NCBI GenBank assembly: GCA_023333565.1
Contig: JAJKFH010001359.1
Span: 682,001 to 746,000, forward strand
Direction of reading: 5' to 3'
DNA: 64,000 nt
DNA from: Puffinus mauretanicus
Lineage: Eukaryota > Chordata > Aves > Procellariiformes > Procellariidae
The position numbers and the translations under genes are program-made. Every line of letters begins with the position of its first letter. Positions within the stretch are counted from its first letter, which is position 1. Shown here piece after piece: positions 1 to 12,755 of this stretch. The notes under the pieces are model-generated. The model was not told the origin of the DNA. It saw nothing but the letters and a program-made list of their open reading frames with translations, and ran no database searches.

Positions 1-1309
1 AATTATTTATTGCAGAGAACTGATTTCAGCTATATTTTTAAAAATCTTTTTTACTCACTTAAAATAAAATTTCTACTAACCAACATCTCTATATCAACAA
101 TTTCTTAAAACTTAAACAAATTCTCCATGCAAAGGAGAATCATACCGTATATGAACACTGTATTATTAAGACCAAACACTTCTGTCATACCGTATAATTA
201 TCTGGCCACTGTCATTTTATTAAATGAACTAATCTTGTTTCTCAGTTGATTTCTCAAATGTTCAGGCCTCTGTAATCCCATGCATTCTGGCAAGCATTGG
301 AGAACATTCTGGTCTTTGGGGAAAAATACAGAAACCTAAGAAAGTCTGCAAGGAAAGATCTTGAATAGCTGTTATGACATGGTGGTTCTGGACTGGCTCC
401 TCATGCAGGTGCTCTTTTTTCATGCTAATTCCCGGCTTTGGAAAAGCTATGCTGAAGTTTCTGACGTCACTTTCATGGCACATTGAGTCATCAGTGGAAG
501 TCCGGACTTGCAGAGACAGTGAGTAATTATAAAATACCTCTTCCTGATTAATTTCTCATGTCAATCCTCTAGTTTTGGAATCACCGTCACTGATTACACT
601 AAATAAGAGAGGTGATTTTTGCCAGAGTAAACATTCTTGCATCACCAGCTAACCCAAGGTTAATTGTTATGCTCCAAATTCATGTCATGCTCAGTTTCCT
701 TGTGAAAAAAAACCTTAAGACTGGTCCTGCACGTCCCAGGTTTATAAGAAGTCAAAGGAGTTTGGGAAGGAAAGTACAAATGTGCAGACTCCTAGGGGCT
801 ACTGTATCCCAATATCCAGTTCTCTTCCAGTAAATCCAACCCTGAAACTTGCACCCAGTTTGCTTAATAGGAACTTGTAGTAATTTTGAATCAAAATTAG
901 ATAATCGAACCAAGAATATTTTCTACCCACTCTATTTAAGAACCTGACTTGCACTGACAAAAGTAAGGTGAAGTGCTTCTTTTTTGTAATAAATCTAAAC
1001 AATTTTTGTCATATTTATTGCTGTGAACTGCATGTATCCAGGGGAAATCCAGTTACTTTGGTTTCACGCAAAGGATATTTTCCAGTGTTTGTGGTAATGG
1101 GCATTCTGAAGGTGGGACAGGGGATTGTTCAAATGTAGATTTTGGTGAACTCGTATGTATGGCACTACTGGATAACAGCCAAGATGCTGGAATCACAGGT
1201 TTGAATTGTAGACTTTATGTAGGGATTAAGAGTTCTTAATCTGTATCAGTTTTTCCTGAAAAAGGATAATAAAACCCACATCCTATATAATATAGGCGAT
1301 ACAATATAG
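1..1309. other. AT-rich non-repetitive stretch
   Basis: I see no repeat family or convincing gene here. The one point of note is an open minus-strand block at about 262-507. It has an acceptor-like border (ctctgcaag) at its 5' side, a stop at 262-264 and a minus-strand AATAAA at 216-221, so a terminal exon is conceivable but weakly supported. It is treated under findings. Confidence 0.5.
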
Positions 1310-1733
1310 GCTGCCTCCCTGGGGCCCGAGTTAAGGACATCACTAGGAAACTTCCTAGCCTGGTACAGCCCTTGGACTGTTACCCATTAGTGCTCTTCAT
1401 GTGGGTGGCGATGAAGCCGCAATGCGTAGTCCAAGGGCAATCAAAAGACACTTCAGGGCCTTGGGACGCTTGGTAAGGGAATCTGGAGAACAGATTATTT
1501 TTTCCCCTACCCTTCCAGTTGCGGTTAGTGACACTGGAAGAAACAGATGAACACAGTCTATTAATACGTCGCTCCATGGCTGGTGTCACTGCCACAATTT
1601 TGGGATTTTTGATAATGGGATTGCCTACACAGTACCAAGCCTGTTGGTGTCAGATGGGATTCACCTTTCTCAAAGGGGGAAGAGGGTCTTTGCTCATGAG
1701 CTAGCAGGGCTCATTGACAGAGCTTTAAACTAG
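1310..1733 (+). pseudogene. CR1 ORF1 remnant, esterase-like C-terminal block
   Basis: Reading frame from 1395 to the TAG at 1731-1733, with one internal TGA at 1548-1550, probably a decayed arginine codon. Visible blocks are LHVGGDEAAMRSPRAI near the start and DGIHLSQRGKRVFAHELAGL at 1653-1712. The DGxHLS block matches the catalytic Asp/His block of SGNH/GDSL hydrolases, and an esterase domain is known in ORF1 of CR1-type LINEs. The upstream part with the catalytic serine is missing because the element is 5'-truncated near 1310. A 1-base loss at about 1396 puts the bases upstream in another frame. ORF1 proteins of this clade are thought to bind RNA and assist retrotransposition; this copy cannot. 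Confidence 0.7.
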
Positions 1734-1735
1734 AC

Positions 1736-2440
1736 TTGAAAGGGGAAGGGGATAATATGAGGCTTGCCTGTGACAAGCTGTGGGATGACACGCTACGGTT
1801 AGAGGGACAGGGTGCCAGCGAGGGCCCTCAGCCTGTTGCTCTGAGACATGCTGGGTACACTGGAGCACACTTGAAGTCTTATGGAGATGAACCACCGGCT
1901 CCTGAGGTAATAGGAGCCAAGAGGGAAACACCAGTGAAATACCTCAAAGGAATTAAGGTGTATTCCTCTAAGAAGGTGACATGGCTAACAGCTCAGCTGA
2001 AGTGCCTCTACACCAATGCACACAGCATGGGCAACAAAAAGGAGGAGTTGGAAGCCACCGTGCTGCTAGAAAGCTACAACCTAGCTGCCATTACTGAAAC
2101 TTGGTGGGACAAATCCCATGGCTGGAGTGTGGCTATCAATGGCTATAGGCTGTTCAGAAGGGAGGTGCGAGGAAGGAGGGGCGTAGGGGTTGCCCTCTAT
2201 GTCAAGAAATGGATAGATTGTGAAGAGCTGTCTCTGAGGAATAGCCACGAGCAGGTTGAAAGCTTATGGGTAAGAATTAGAGACTGAGGCAACAAAGGGA
2301 ACCTTGCGGCTGGTGTTTACTTCAGGCCGCCTGATCAAGGGTAACCTATTGACGAAGCCTTCTTACTCCAGCTACAGGAGGCATCGCACTCACAGGCTTT
2401 CATGCTGCTGGGGGACTTGAACCACCCCAACATCCTTTTG
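1736..2440 (+). pseudogene. CR1 ORF2 remnant, AP-like endonuclease N-terminus
   Basis: Open from 1736 (first ATG at 1757) to a TGA at 2285-2287, with recognisable endonuclease homology continuing to about 2440. In the 183-codon translation, LYTNAHSMGNKKEELEA (Asn94) and AAITETWWD (Glu121) are the metal-binding Asn and Glu motifs of the apurinic-endonuclease-like domain that nicks the target in CR1 and related LINEs. RRGVGVALYVKK follows, as expected. The distal His motif and the whole reverse transcriptase are lost at the internal deletion junction near 2440-2444. ORF2 begins only a few bases after the ORF1 stop, as is typical for the clade. Confidence 0.85.
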
Positions 2441-2443
2441 TGG

Positions 2444-2774
2444 CCTTTCAGTACTTAAAGGGGGCTTATAAGAAAGATGGCAGCAAACGTTTTAGTAGGG
2501 CCTGTTGCGACAGGACAAGGAGGAATGGTTTTAAACTAAAAGAGATATAAGGAACTAGATATAAGGAAGAAATTTTTTACAGTGAGGGTGAAACACTGGA
2601 ACATGTTGCCCAGAGAGGCGGTAGATGCCCTATCCCTAGAAACATTCAAAGTTAAGTTGGACGGGGCTTTGAGCAACCTGGTCTAATTGAAGATGTCCCT
2701 GCCTGTGGCAGGGGATTTGGTCTAGATGACCTTTAAAGGTCCCTTCTAACCCAAACTATTCTATGATTCTATGA
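2444..2774 (+). pseudogene. CR1 ORF2 C-terminus and 3' UTR, fused after deletion
   Basis: Matches the 3' ends of CR1-b, CR1-c and CR1-f in this window. It includes cagtacttaaagggggcttataagaaaga, a heavily mutated ORF2 tail, agatgacctttaaaggtccc and the terminal repeat attctatgattctatga at 2757-2774. The 3' end is the template-primer recognition site for CR1 reverse transcription. Confidence 0.9.
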
Positions 2775-4608
2775 TAATATGTTTCAGAAATTTGCAAAAT
2801 CAGCAAAATTATGTAAATACTGCACATTATAAGAATTGTTTTTGTTGTTGATGAATGAAGCCTTGTTTATGTAGTGAATAACTGTTACTACTGTCTCAAA
2901 CAGCAATACCAGTTTAATCATGTTTCATAGGTGAAATGAGTCTGCTGCATGTGATTTTTTTCTTGGTTCGCAGTGAAGCTATATATTCACTGGTAATCAT
3001 CATGTGGCATTATGGGATCAGAGTGAAACACAGGTGTATTTTCAGTCCCCATGGGGTTGGCAGAAAGCCTACAAATTAAGTAAGATCAGAGGTTGAAATT
3101 CTTCAAGAAGGAATTGGTGGAGTGTGCCAATATACCACTTATTTTTCTTGTAAATTTTTCCTAAGATTGACACCAAACCACAAAGTGTTTGCACTTCCTT
3201 GCTATGCCAGTTTTTTGGCAAGGTGATACCTGATGCTGCACTCTCTGAGAAGGGGTTTGGGAATCACATGTTCGTGCTGGTCACATGAGAAGTAATTGCA
3301 TATGCCTTTGTCTAGCATAACTGTGTCTGTTGGTAAAAGAATCACAGAGACAGATTCAGTGCTTTATTATTTAATAGAGAATATCAGCTGGTTTAGGATC
3401 ACTTAGGTCCACAAGTGTTAATTCAAGTTCTGCTTAAGACTTATGCTATTTTCCATTCCATCTGTATTCATGTGAGTATTGACCACTGAGATTGGGGAAT
3501 TAAATATAGCATGTCTTGTCACCACTCATATGCAACACTTGCATATAGCTGGCTTTAGAAACCAGAGAAGTTTTATCATACTATCCTGGTGAGCCCCCAG
3601 GGTCCATTGAGCTTTTTGTAATTTCCTTATTGATTCCCAACTGTCAATTTTCCTTAGCCATTAAAAATAACCTTTCTCTCCTCTCTCTTCTAGCTTCTGA
3701 AACTAGATAAATCATTAGTCATTTCCTCACTTAGAACAGGAAGAATAGGTTAATTCCTTAAGGATCCAGAAATTTTTATTTAATAAAACTCACATATCAG
3801 AGAAACACAGCAAGGTTCACAGATTCCCTTTAATTGTCATTTTTTCCTGTTAAACCTGTAGATGCTTGCAAATACCATACCATACTGATGCTGAGTTTCC
3901 ATGGTAATTCATAGCAAACCTAAGTAATAGGAGAAAAAAGAGATTTAAAAAAGGGATTGTTTTTTTACTAGCTGGTGAAAAACAGATTTTACTATCTAAA
4001 TAGACAACCTTTACTTAAAATAAATTGTATAAAATAATAATGCTTAAGACTTGTAAACAGGTCTGGGTAAGATGTGCATTCTTACTCAGTATTGCTAATG
4101 TCCTGGAAAATTTTGGGACCAACTTAGGGAACACCTTTCCTGTCAAGCTATCAAAACATGTTTCAAAGGAGTGAGAGGGAGGGAGTGGAGGTAAACTGTA
4201 TATGAATAGTGGCCATGATTGATGAAATGGCAAGCAATGAACTTATGGTCAGATTCAGCTCTCAAGACACCACTTTAACCTACTGTTGAAATTCTTGCTA
4301 TATCTAGGTTTTTGTCACAGTCCTACTCTGTGATTATGTGAAAATGTCAGCTTTTTCTTTAAAGGTCCTAGCCCATGTGCTTCTTGGAAGAAAATGGAAA
4401 GAATTCATCTGTAGAGGGTCAAACAAAAAAATGAAAGCAGCCTGCTTGATACTGTTTGTTAAAAATATGGCATCTCATCATAAGGAGTGGTTTGACTCAT
4501 GATATTTTTTAACAGAGTTGTAATGTTGGGGTTTACAACACCATATAGTAACTTTATAAGTTACTTTTCCCACAGAAGTGACAACACAATTGAAAAGAAA
4601 TTACATTT

Positions 4609-4640
4609 CTTTTTTTTTCTTTTTTCTTCTTTTCTTTTTT
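4609..4640. repeat. Polypyrimidine (T-rich) tract
   Basis: About 32 bases of T runs broken by single C residues. Low-complexity sequence with no associated retrogene seen. Confidence 0.8.
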
Positions 4641-7600
4641 TTTCACCAGAGCGGGAAGGCAATAGGCAGAGAAAAGACAAAAGCATTTCAATTTCATTTG
4701 TGAATATTTAAGTTGTTACAGAAGTAAACCTAGTTGTATTAGTTTCCAAGGAACAGTAATTTACCTATTAATTTAGAAATGATCTGTTTCTAGAAAGGAA
4801 CATTCATCTTTATATATAAATGCATGGCTATTCACAAGAAAGTGGTGATCAATTTTGCAGCAACATGCTAGAGCATATTTAATTACTTTATTTCAAGTTA
4901 GATGGAATTGCCATACAGAATAATATACCAGAGTGTCCCTGAAATGATTGTAGTCATCTATACTGTGCTTTACAGAGGAAAACTGTTAAATCAGTGTATG
5001 TGGAACAGAGAACCAAATTTTTCTTAGTGACATCTGTGTGAATTTGAACAGCTCTGTAGATAAGTTACTCTGGATTTAAATTGTTATAACTGGAAACAAG
5101 CTTTGCCCAATAATCTTCTGGAAAGTGTACAGACTCCTAACTTTCACTGAAAATAATAGGCAGTATTGTCTGCCTATGTCTTTAAGAGACTGCTTTACTG
5201 GATCTGAGAGGAATGGAGAATGAATCGTCAGGTAATTTTCTTGCAGTATTCAGATATTCTTTACTGGTGTGTTTTATATACGTACTCTGTATATACTTTT
5301 AAATATATCTTGATGAGAATTGGAAACATTCCGTTTCTTTACTATTTTATGCTTTGAAGACCATATATTGTTGAGCTTGCTAGGGTAATGTGTGGGGTTT
5401 TTTTCTACACCCTTGAAGTTAGAAAACTTTCCTGGAAGAACATATACTTGCATAAATTTTCTTTGTGGTGTTATTTTTCTTCAAATGGATTTAGCTGCCA
5501 GAGGGTGTAGCGCAGTATAAGAAGAGATGTTAGCCAGGTGTCAAGTCAGCATCTGAACCTGGAATAACATATGACCTTGGCTACCATTTGCCTCTTTTCC
5601 TCTCTTTAGCATTTGGACAATTTTGATAGTAAGATAATGGAGTTGTGCATCTTTTGCTATGTATAAATATAACACCTGTTACAATGAGGGCTGATTTCGG
5701 TTGGGCTTTCCAGGTACTAATATAATTCAGACTGATAACATGAACAAACCTGAATTTCCAAAAAAAGTTACCTGTCCTGCAGTAAAAAATTTGCTTCAGG
5801 TTTTGACAAAAGGTTCATTGATCCCCAAAGTACCACAAATGTCAGTCATGAAAATTTTCATATTTAAACCCGAATGTAACATTTTTCTTTTCATAAGGCT
5901 ATGTTGTAAAGAATCTGATCAACCTTGACTGATATGCTGCTGCTCACTTAGAATAATTTATATATCACTTGCAAGAATATTTATTTGTACTTCACTTACT
6001 GTGAGAATTATGTTCTCCAGAAGTCCTTAATAAAACAATGTACTTCCTTTACAGTGCAATTGATAATATCTGGAATTAAAGTATACAATCACATACCTAT
6101 AAATAAAAAGAACATCATCTTGTGTTGCTGATGCACTGAACTTTGAGATATTCCTTGGTAATGGTGTAGAATATATAAAAAACTTTTGTTGAAATATGAT
6201 ATCTGAAAAGCAAATGCTCTGTCATTGAATGCTCTTGTAGACAAACAGTTTTCTTGCAGGAGGCAGCAGATATAACCTATATTTGAATTTCTGTAAAGAT
6301 AGTTGCATACTAATCATTCTTCAGTAATGCACCTTGAGAATCTGTGGCCATCTGAGCTCTGAATTTTTTATTTTAAATCATGACAAGAAATTTTATTGGT
6401 GGCGTGCAGGAGAAATGATAAAAGGACATGTATACTAGAAGTCAAATGTTACTTCTTGTGTCTCGCTATGCTTGCTTCCCTGAAATATCACACATCAGCG
6501 ACAGTTCATGCATGAAACTAAACATACTGTTGGAGTCCTGAAGAGAAAGTTGATGGAGATATATTTGTCAGTTCCAGTGAATCAGGATCATAACTGAAGT
6601 CGTTTTCACCTACAACAACTTTTTTGCAATTAGCTCGTTTTCATTCTCATTTGTCTTCAGGTTCAGGATCTTGATGAATCCAGTATGTTTGGGCTACATC
6701 AGCACAGGTAGCAGTAGCAGCTAATAACCTGAAAGTATGAGAGGAGGAACAAGAATTGTCAGAAAGTTCAGGAGAAAGAAGTTCATTTTTACTTTTTCAA
6801 GGTTTGGAAACATACTTCATATCGTTGTGAAAACATTTTTACAGTCCTGCGTACAGGTACTAAAACCGAAGTGTTTCCACAAAATCAAACAAGAAAGTTA
6901 CGTGCTGCTGCTCTCTGATGGAAGTGCTCCTTTTTTTGGCACAGGACAGAATGCATCATACAATAACTGCATGCTGTGGAGTATCAATCATCAAGTCATA
7001 TGTTCTGTACACTGGTGGCACAGTTTATATTTTTCAAAAAAATATAAATGGAGAGGCAGACAAACGTAGAATGTGCAGCGAGTTACAATTAAATGTTAAC
7101 CCAAGGCTAATATTGCTTTGGTTAACCTGGCTTTGTTACCCAGAAACTTGAAAGAGAATTACCTAGATGAGTTCTTTAAAGAGAAACTTGCTACATCTCC
7201 ATTTTAAGATGGGAAGCAGATTTTGCCTGTGTTACAGGAGCAGCAAAAGAATTGCCTCAAAGCAAATACCAGTGTTTAAATGTGCAATGACATTTTTCCT
7301 TTTAAAAGAGAGAGAGAGGTTTCACATCATATCCCATCAAGAACCTTTACAATCCAATAATTTCTGCTTCTGTTTTTCTGACCATAATTTGAAGGCAAAC
7401 GTTAGGCCTTTGCTTAAGGCAGAACGATCATGATGAGTTTGCACTGCTAAAGCTTATTTCTGCTACTCTTCACCTCCTTGAGTAATGCATAACAGGGAAG
7501 TTTCCTTTGTTAGTAAATAAATGATGAAATGTTTAGTTTATGCTCAACTGTGCATTATTGATTCAAAATTGTTTAACGGGAGAGAACTATTCTGTAGTTG

Positions 7601-8828
7601 GCTTCCTGAATTTTGAACACTAGCAAAATATTTAGAGTGTTCTGGCAAAATGGAATTCCTTAATAAAAATGCCAGCACTGCAACAACCTAGAAGTGGTCA
7701 TAACATTGTGCTCTATATTTTTGGGAGGGATATCTGGTCAATCTTGTGTGAGTATTTCAGAATTTGTGCAGTATTGGTGAAATATTCTTCATGCTATACA
7801 CATGTTCTTATGGAGACAATTTATAAGCCATGCTATATGCAGTCTCCTGTGGAAATCAACAGCCAACATTATTTTCTTCCTATTGATGTCTGTATTAATT
7901 ATTAGATACCGTTAATGAATAACCTCCCATTCTGGAGGAAAACTTGCTACCATTGGGATTAAATGCTGATAGAGCCTGTTGTTAACTGTAATATATTACT
8001 GAGAGAAAGCAGTGAGAAAGCTAAATCTTGACCCATTTTTGTCTTCAGAATAGCTGATCATTTGAAAATGTGATTTTTACAGTGCGTAATACGGAACAGG
8101 AGAGCCTGAGCAGAATGAGTAAGACTTAGCTTTGTAATCTGCAAGTGTGTCCCACTGGTACCAGGGTTTGAGTAGGAACCTCACAACATACACACACACA
8201 TACCCAGGCACTGTATCATTCATGCTATAGATGAAACTATCATTAAAACAAAATATAAAAGTTCCAAGTTCCTGGAAATTGTAAAGCCATATTTTTTTTC
8301 CTATTTAGGGAACCAACATCCAATTTACTACTTGCTAACATAGTGCTGACCTACAGTAATTACGTATGTGAAATCACAAACAAAGAGACCACAGTATTGC
8401 TATTCATAAAAAGTTTCCTTCACTTCTTTAGAAATGCACTTGTTAAAAGGAAACATGCAGGCGTCTAACATGATAATATGATGAAGTCCAGAAACCACTA
8501 TAGCCACTTTTTCAGTCTTTATTTTACAGTTAATATAAGTCAAAAAAATGTTTGCAAGGCATATGCAATAAAATGGAAGGATGAAGTTACAGCTGAGCAG
8601 GGTGGTGTGACAACTGCCATAGGAGTGAATGATAGAAAAGCAGAGAGAAATGAACAGTCTTTCATAAGGGCTGATATTCTTAGAAAAGCTCTTCATTTGC
8701 CTAATGGTTGTTATTGTTGTCTGACAGCTGTTGTAGATATTTTATACCACCTGAGAACCTGCCCCAGAGGGAGGAAATTAAGCCAGAGGTGTCACTGCGG
8801 AAAATCTAACCATATTTTTGATTGAATC

Positions 8829-8844
8829 TTTTTTTTTTTTTTTT
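8829..8844. repeat. Poly(T) run, 16 nt
   Basis: Sixteen consecutive T. It could be a slippage tract or the complement of an old poly(A) tail on a minus-strand retrocopy, but no retrocopy is recognisable to its right. Confidence 0.85.
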
Positions 8845-9590
8845 GATTTATACATAGGTTTTGTTGCTGTTGTTTGGTTGGTTGAATTTGCTATTGATTT
8901 TTTTGAAAAGATAAAATATCCTTTAGATAGCTTAGATAAGGTGTTTTTTGATGAAAACAACTTCTTCCTTTGACCAAAACTAATGAGAATTTAGCACATC
9001 AGTTTTTCCACAGTGGTTTGGGGTTTTGTTTTTGAGGTAATAAATTGTAGCATTTATCATGATTAGCTCTCTTGTTTTGGTTTAAACAGGCCTGCAGCTA
9101 TGGATTTCTTTATATAGGATGGCTTTTGACCAATGTACTAGTCTAACGATAAGGCTGCATACTAGGGAAGAAACACTTATGCAAATGAAAGGCAATGATG
9201 ATGAGCATTGTGTTGTTTTCTGGCAAAATGTGAGATTAATTTGCAGGCTACATGCCATCTTATGAAGAATTAGAATAATAATTTCAAAAAAAAGGTAAAA
9301 GCAACTACAATTGACATCTTTGTGCAAGATAGCTTTAATCCTTAGGTATTGTCACATGAAAATGCAAAAGAGGAAACATCATCAATGAACTGGTGAAAGA
9401 TATCCAATTCAGATAGCTTTTTAACTCCCCCAAATGTTTACTGTTATGTGCTTATATACGTCTCACTGCCCTCTAGGAATTCTCTTTTTTGAAGTGCAAG
9501 ATTCTCATTTAGTTTGTTTTTATCTTTCAGGAAGAGTGGTAAGGTTCCTTGATGTTACAGCACCTCAACATGTTATTCTCAAAGCCTCAC

Positions 9591-9757
9591 CTGTGAGACT
9601 TAGTTATCTGTTTGTAAACTCGCACACTGGCAGAGAGGAACAGATAGATGCCGATCAGTGACTCAGCAGTAATGGGCATGGGATTACACTGTGACACTCT
9701 GAGCCACTCTTTCGTTCCCGAGTTGGCCATGCCAGCAATACAGGATTTGTAATGAGT
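9591..9757 (-). CDS. Candidate exon, minus strand, unknown gene
   Basis: A 167-bp block open in one frame (55 codons plus 2 bases). On the minus strand it is preceded by a strong acceptor, tctgttctctgtacag, and followed by a strong donor, cacag|gtgagg. It starts in phase 0 and ends with two bases of a codon. The peptide contains KEWLRVSQCNPMPITAESLI and LFLSASVRVYKQ; I do not recognise a family. The same DNA on the plus strand has a competing acceptor (tatctttcag before 9531) and an open frame to 9661, so strand is not certain. Phase agrees with the candidate exon at 12633-12755 upstream. It is not a complete gene. Confidence 0.27.
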
Positions 9758-12632
9758 CTGTACAGAGAACAGACAAATTTCACTGCTGCTGGGCATAAAT
9801 ATGCTGTTTACCTAACATAATCTGCCCAGTTTCTGCTAGTAGGTGTAGAAGGGCACGTGGTGTCTGTGGCTGCTGCTTTCCTTTTCCATCACCTACAGAT
9901 GATTGTTTGTATCATGAGAGCCCCTAGGAGTTTCTTCACATACAGAGATCCCTTTGCTAAGCTCTTTATTAACTCAGAGTTGATCCCTGCTCATCTGAAT
10001 TTACAGTCAATGTTTGCACTCCTCTGCACCATTGTATTGGGCACAATGTGCTTTGTAATTCTGATTCTCTCACTATATTAATTATCTCCCTTCAAAACTA
10101 AAATTCACTTTTTTCTTTTTCTTTCTTTCTGGTAGTTAATGCGAATGAACATCAACATCCATCACCATTAGCAGTTCTTTCTTCAATTAAACTTAAACGT
10201 GATCTACAACAGGCCTCAGCTCTTGGGATAGAAGCAGATAATATTGTTCCCAAAGTATAATTTTTCACGTCTGTCTTCTCCTTCATTTTTGTGACAGTGT
10301 TGGTGCAAGTACTTACACAATGTTTAACAACAGTTATAAATATAGAAAAAAGGATACATTTCTTTTTCCATTTTCCCAAAAAGGTGGCTTTACCAATGGC
10401 CTGATGCAAAGCATATTGACATCTGTGGTAATCTTTCCATTTATCTTAAGTAACGTTTTTTCTGGGTCCCAAAACAAGAGAACGATGCATCTTGAGAGGA
10501 AGAACTACAATAGTGTAATTAGGAAAAGCCACTCATAGCCAGATATATTACATTTCCATAAACTAGTATAAATAGATCCTGCTAATTTGGTAAGGAAGTG
10601 AAAGAATGGATTATCATGACGAATAAGGTTAGATCATAAAACCTGTTGCTGTATTTTCTATCTTTTCACAAAGAGTTTGCTCCATTTACACATTTTGTCC
10701 TACTGTTATCTAAGTATTTAGAGTACTCACTGAATCTGACTGAGAAGAATTACTTTCAGCAAGGATTAATTCTGTCCAGTAGCAGGAAGTTAGGCAGGCC
10801 AGCTAAGTTTGCTTTATATGATTTTGCTTTGCCAGATTACCTATGGCAGAGCCAGTAACCTGTAATGGAGGTATCAGTCCCTTGTGTCATGGTAATTACA
10901 TACTGGAACTCTTCAAAAGAACTTTAGGAATACGTACGATACAATATGCATCAGAAACTTTACCACAAAGGATAAAACCAGCAAAATAATTACATTAACT
11001 TTTTATTGGGTTATCTTGAATACTCTGTTAAATAATAAAATCCAGGTATGCTTTGGAGGAACAAAGGAAAGACAGTGTGAAAAAGCATATCTCTGTTTAC
11101 AGCTTTACTTTGGGGAAATCTAATTCATGTTTGCTTAGATTTACTATAAGAAAAGACCTTGAAAATGAGACAATCTTTGTTCTAGCAGTCCTATTTAATC
11201 CATACATGACTGGATTGAGAAAAGTCCTGTACCTCATTGATTTATAGACTGCCTCCTCTATCCTTGTCACTTCTAAAGAGGAAAGACTTATCCTCTGTAC
11301 AGAGAATATGTAGCTAGATAATAAGTGCAAACTTGAAAAGTCACACCAAACTGTCGGGCCTCTCACAGGTCACTGTCAGGATGATTTTCAGTTTCATTTC
11401 ATAAACTGCATCCTATTTTCATGTGGTTTGGGTAGGTGATGTTCACTGGAAAGCGGCACAGTCACAATCCTTATGCAAGATGAGGATGTGATAAATGTTG
11501 CCCACTATCTTGTAAATATTATGTGATATAAATAAATTGTAACATTTTTACACCTCATTGCTTTGTATACAGCTTTTGGGTACTGGATTTGTGTGAGAAA
11601 AATATAGTAAGGTAGCTGCAGAGATCTCATTTTAATGAGATCCTTTGGCCACCACTAGGATTGCAATAGACTGCAATAGATTGCAGAGAAGAGGATAGGG
11701 ATGGCTGTATTCCTGTTATTTTCCATTCCCAGCAGAAGAACTGCTTTTATACTGGGGGGATAAGTGAGAAAGATCCCCAGAGCCCTAAAGGGCAGGGTGC
11801 ATGCCAAATGTGTCCTCATTGCTGCTGAGCACACCAGGGGACTGTACCTACCAGGAAGCCACACTGTATAATGTGAAACACCCTCTACCAACTGTTCAAT
11901 GGTGAATCAGGAGCAGAGAGAGTGAGGTTAGTACAGTAGTCAAGAATTTTTCCCTTCTCTCTGTACCCTGGGGTTTCTCATCAGGCACTTACTTGAAAAC
12001 TGTACTTTTTAAGACCTTCAATCTACCATCAAACCACCCTGTTGGGAAGCAAATTTTGTGAGGAAAAATGTCTTCCAAAGATGGAAATTAGGAAAGCTTT
12101 GCTGGACCAGTTTTCACTTGATCTGGTTCAGGAGATCTAACAGCTCTTTTTAAGAGAAGAATTAACAAATGTGGGCTTCCTTCTAATTTTACAAAAGGAC
12201 AGAAGGACTATTGTCACCTACTTTATTTTAGTCATTAACGTAAGGACAACCAAAAGTAAATGTCTCAGAAGCAAGCATGTATTTTTGTACACTGGTACTT
12301 ACCTATTCACATGGCATGAGGCAGGAGGAGAGCTGTATTTCTTTATTTTCATGTGTCTATTATTATAACTTAGTCAAATTAAGGTGAAATCAGTAAATCA
12401 GGGTAGAAATTCTGACTCAACTTGTTTAGCAATATCAGTTCTGAAATAGAAAAAAGGAATACTATGTCTTTCTAATTCTAAGCCTGCGTATAGTCTTACA
12501 CTAATTCAATTCTATCCAGTGTTCCTATGTATTATAAGCTCATAATGGACTTTGAAAATAATTTAGGGTACTTTGTTTTTTAACAACAGTTACATTTATA
12601 GAGTGAAATGTTGTTACTGTGTTCCAGTTTAC

Positions 12633-12755
12633 CTTTGCATTTGCTCTACCACTGCCTCTTTTTTGTCTAGGCTTTCCTGCTCCCCTCAGAATAAGCCTTT
12701 CTACTTCAGAAGTGGATGCATTTAGAGATTGTTCTTTATTAGCTATGTTCAGTGC
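12633..12755 (-). CDS. Candidate exon, minus strand, unknown gene
   Basis: A 123-bp block of exactly 41 codons, phase 0 at both ends, with acceptor gtaacacacag (weak pyrimidine tract, but branch-point-like ctaat upstream) and donor aaag|gtaaac. The peptide is basic at its end (GAGKPRQKRGSGRANAK). The minus strand is purine-rich here, which raises the chance of a spurious open frame. It is kept because its phases fit between the candidates at 30020-30144 and 9591-9757. Confidence 0.18.

Larger units (their letters stand above)
1310..2774 (+). mobile_element. CR1-a LINE, 5'-truncated and internally deleted
   Basis: A non-LTR retrotransposon of the CR1 clade on the plus strand. From 5' to 3' it holds the C-terminal part of ORF1 (to the stop at 1731-1733), the N-terminal endonuclease part of ORF2 (from 1736), and then the CR1 3' end, starting about 2444 with ctttcagtacttaaag and ending in the diagnostic attctatgattctatga. 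The reverse-transcriptase region, normally about 2 kb, is absent: endonuclease sequence runs to about 2440 and joins directly to the 3' segment. Most avian CR1 copies are simple 5' truncations, so retention of ORF1 and endonuclease together with loss of the RT is uncommon. The element is dead: stops at 1548 and 2285 and a frameshift near 1396. Confidence 0.93.

Noticed and set aside
6661..6707. 47-bp plus-strand block between a good acceptor and cacag|gtagca
   Set aside because: Too short to assess coding potential, with no partner exons.
8478..8825. 115-codon plus-strand open frame next to a poly(T) run
   Set aside because: Composition is like the surroundings, there is no domain or splice support, and the poly(T) is on the wrong side for a plus-strand retrocopy tail.
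11993..12038. 46-bp minus-strand block with very good splice sites
   Set aside because: The frame is open but short, and its phases (1 to 2) do not fit the neighbouring candidates. It illustrates how often exon-like patterns arise by chance.
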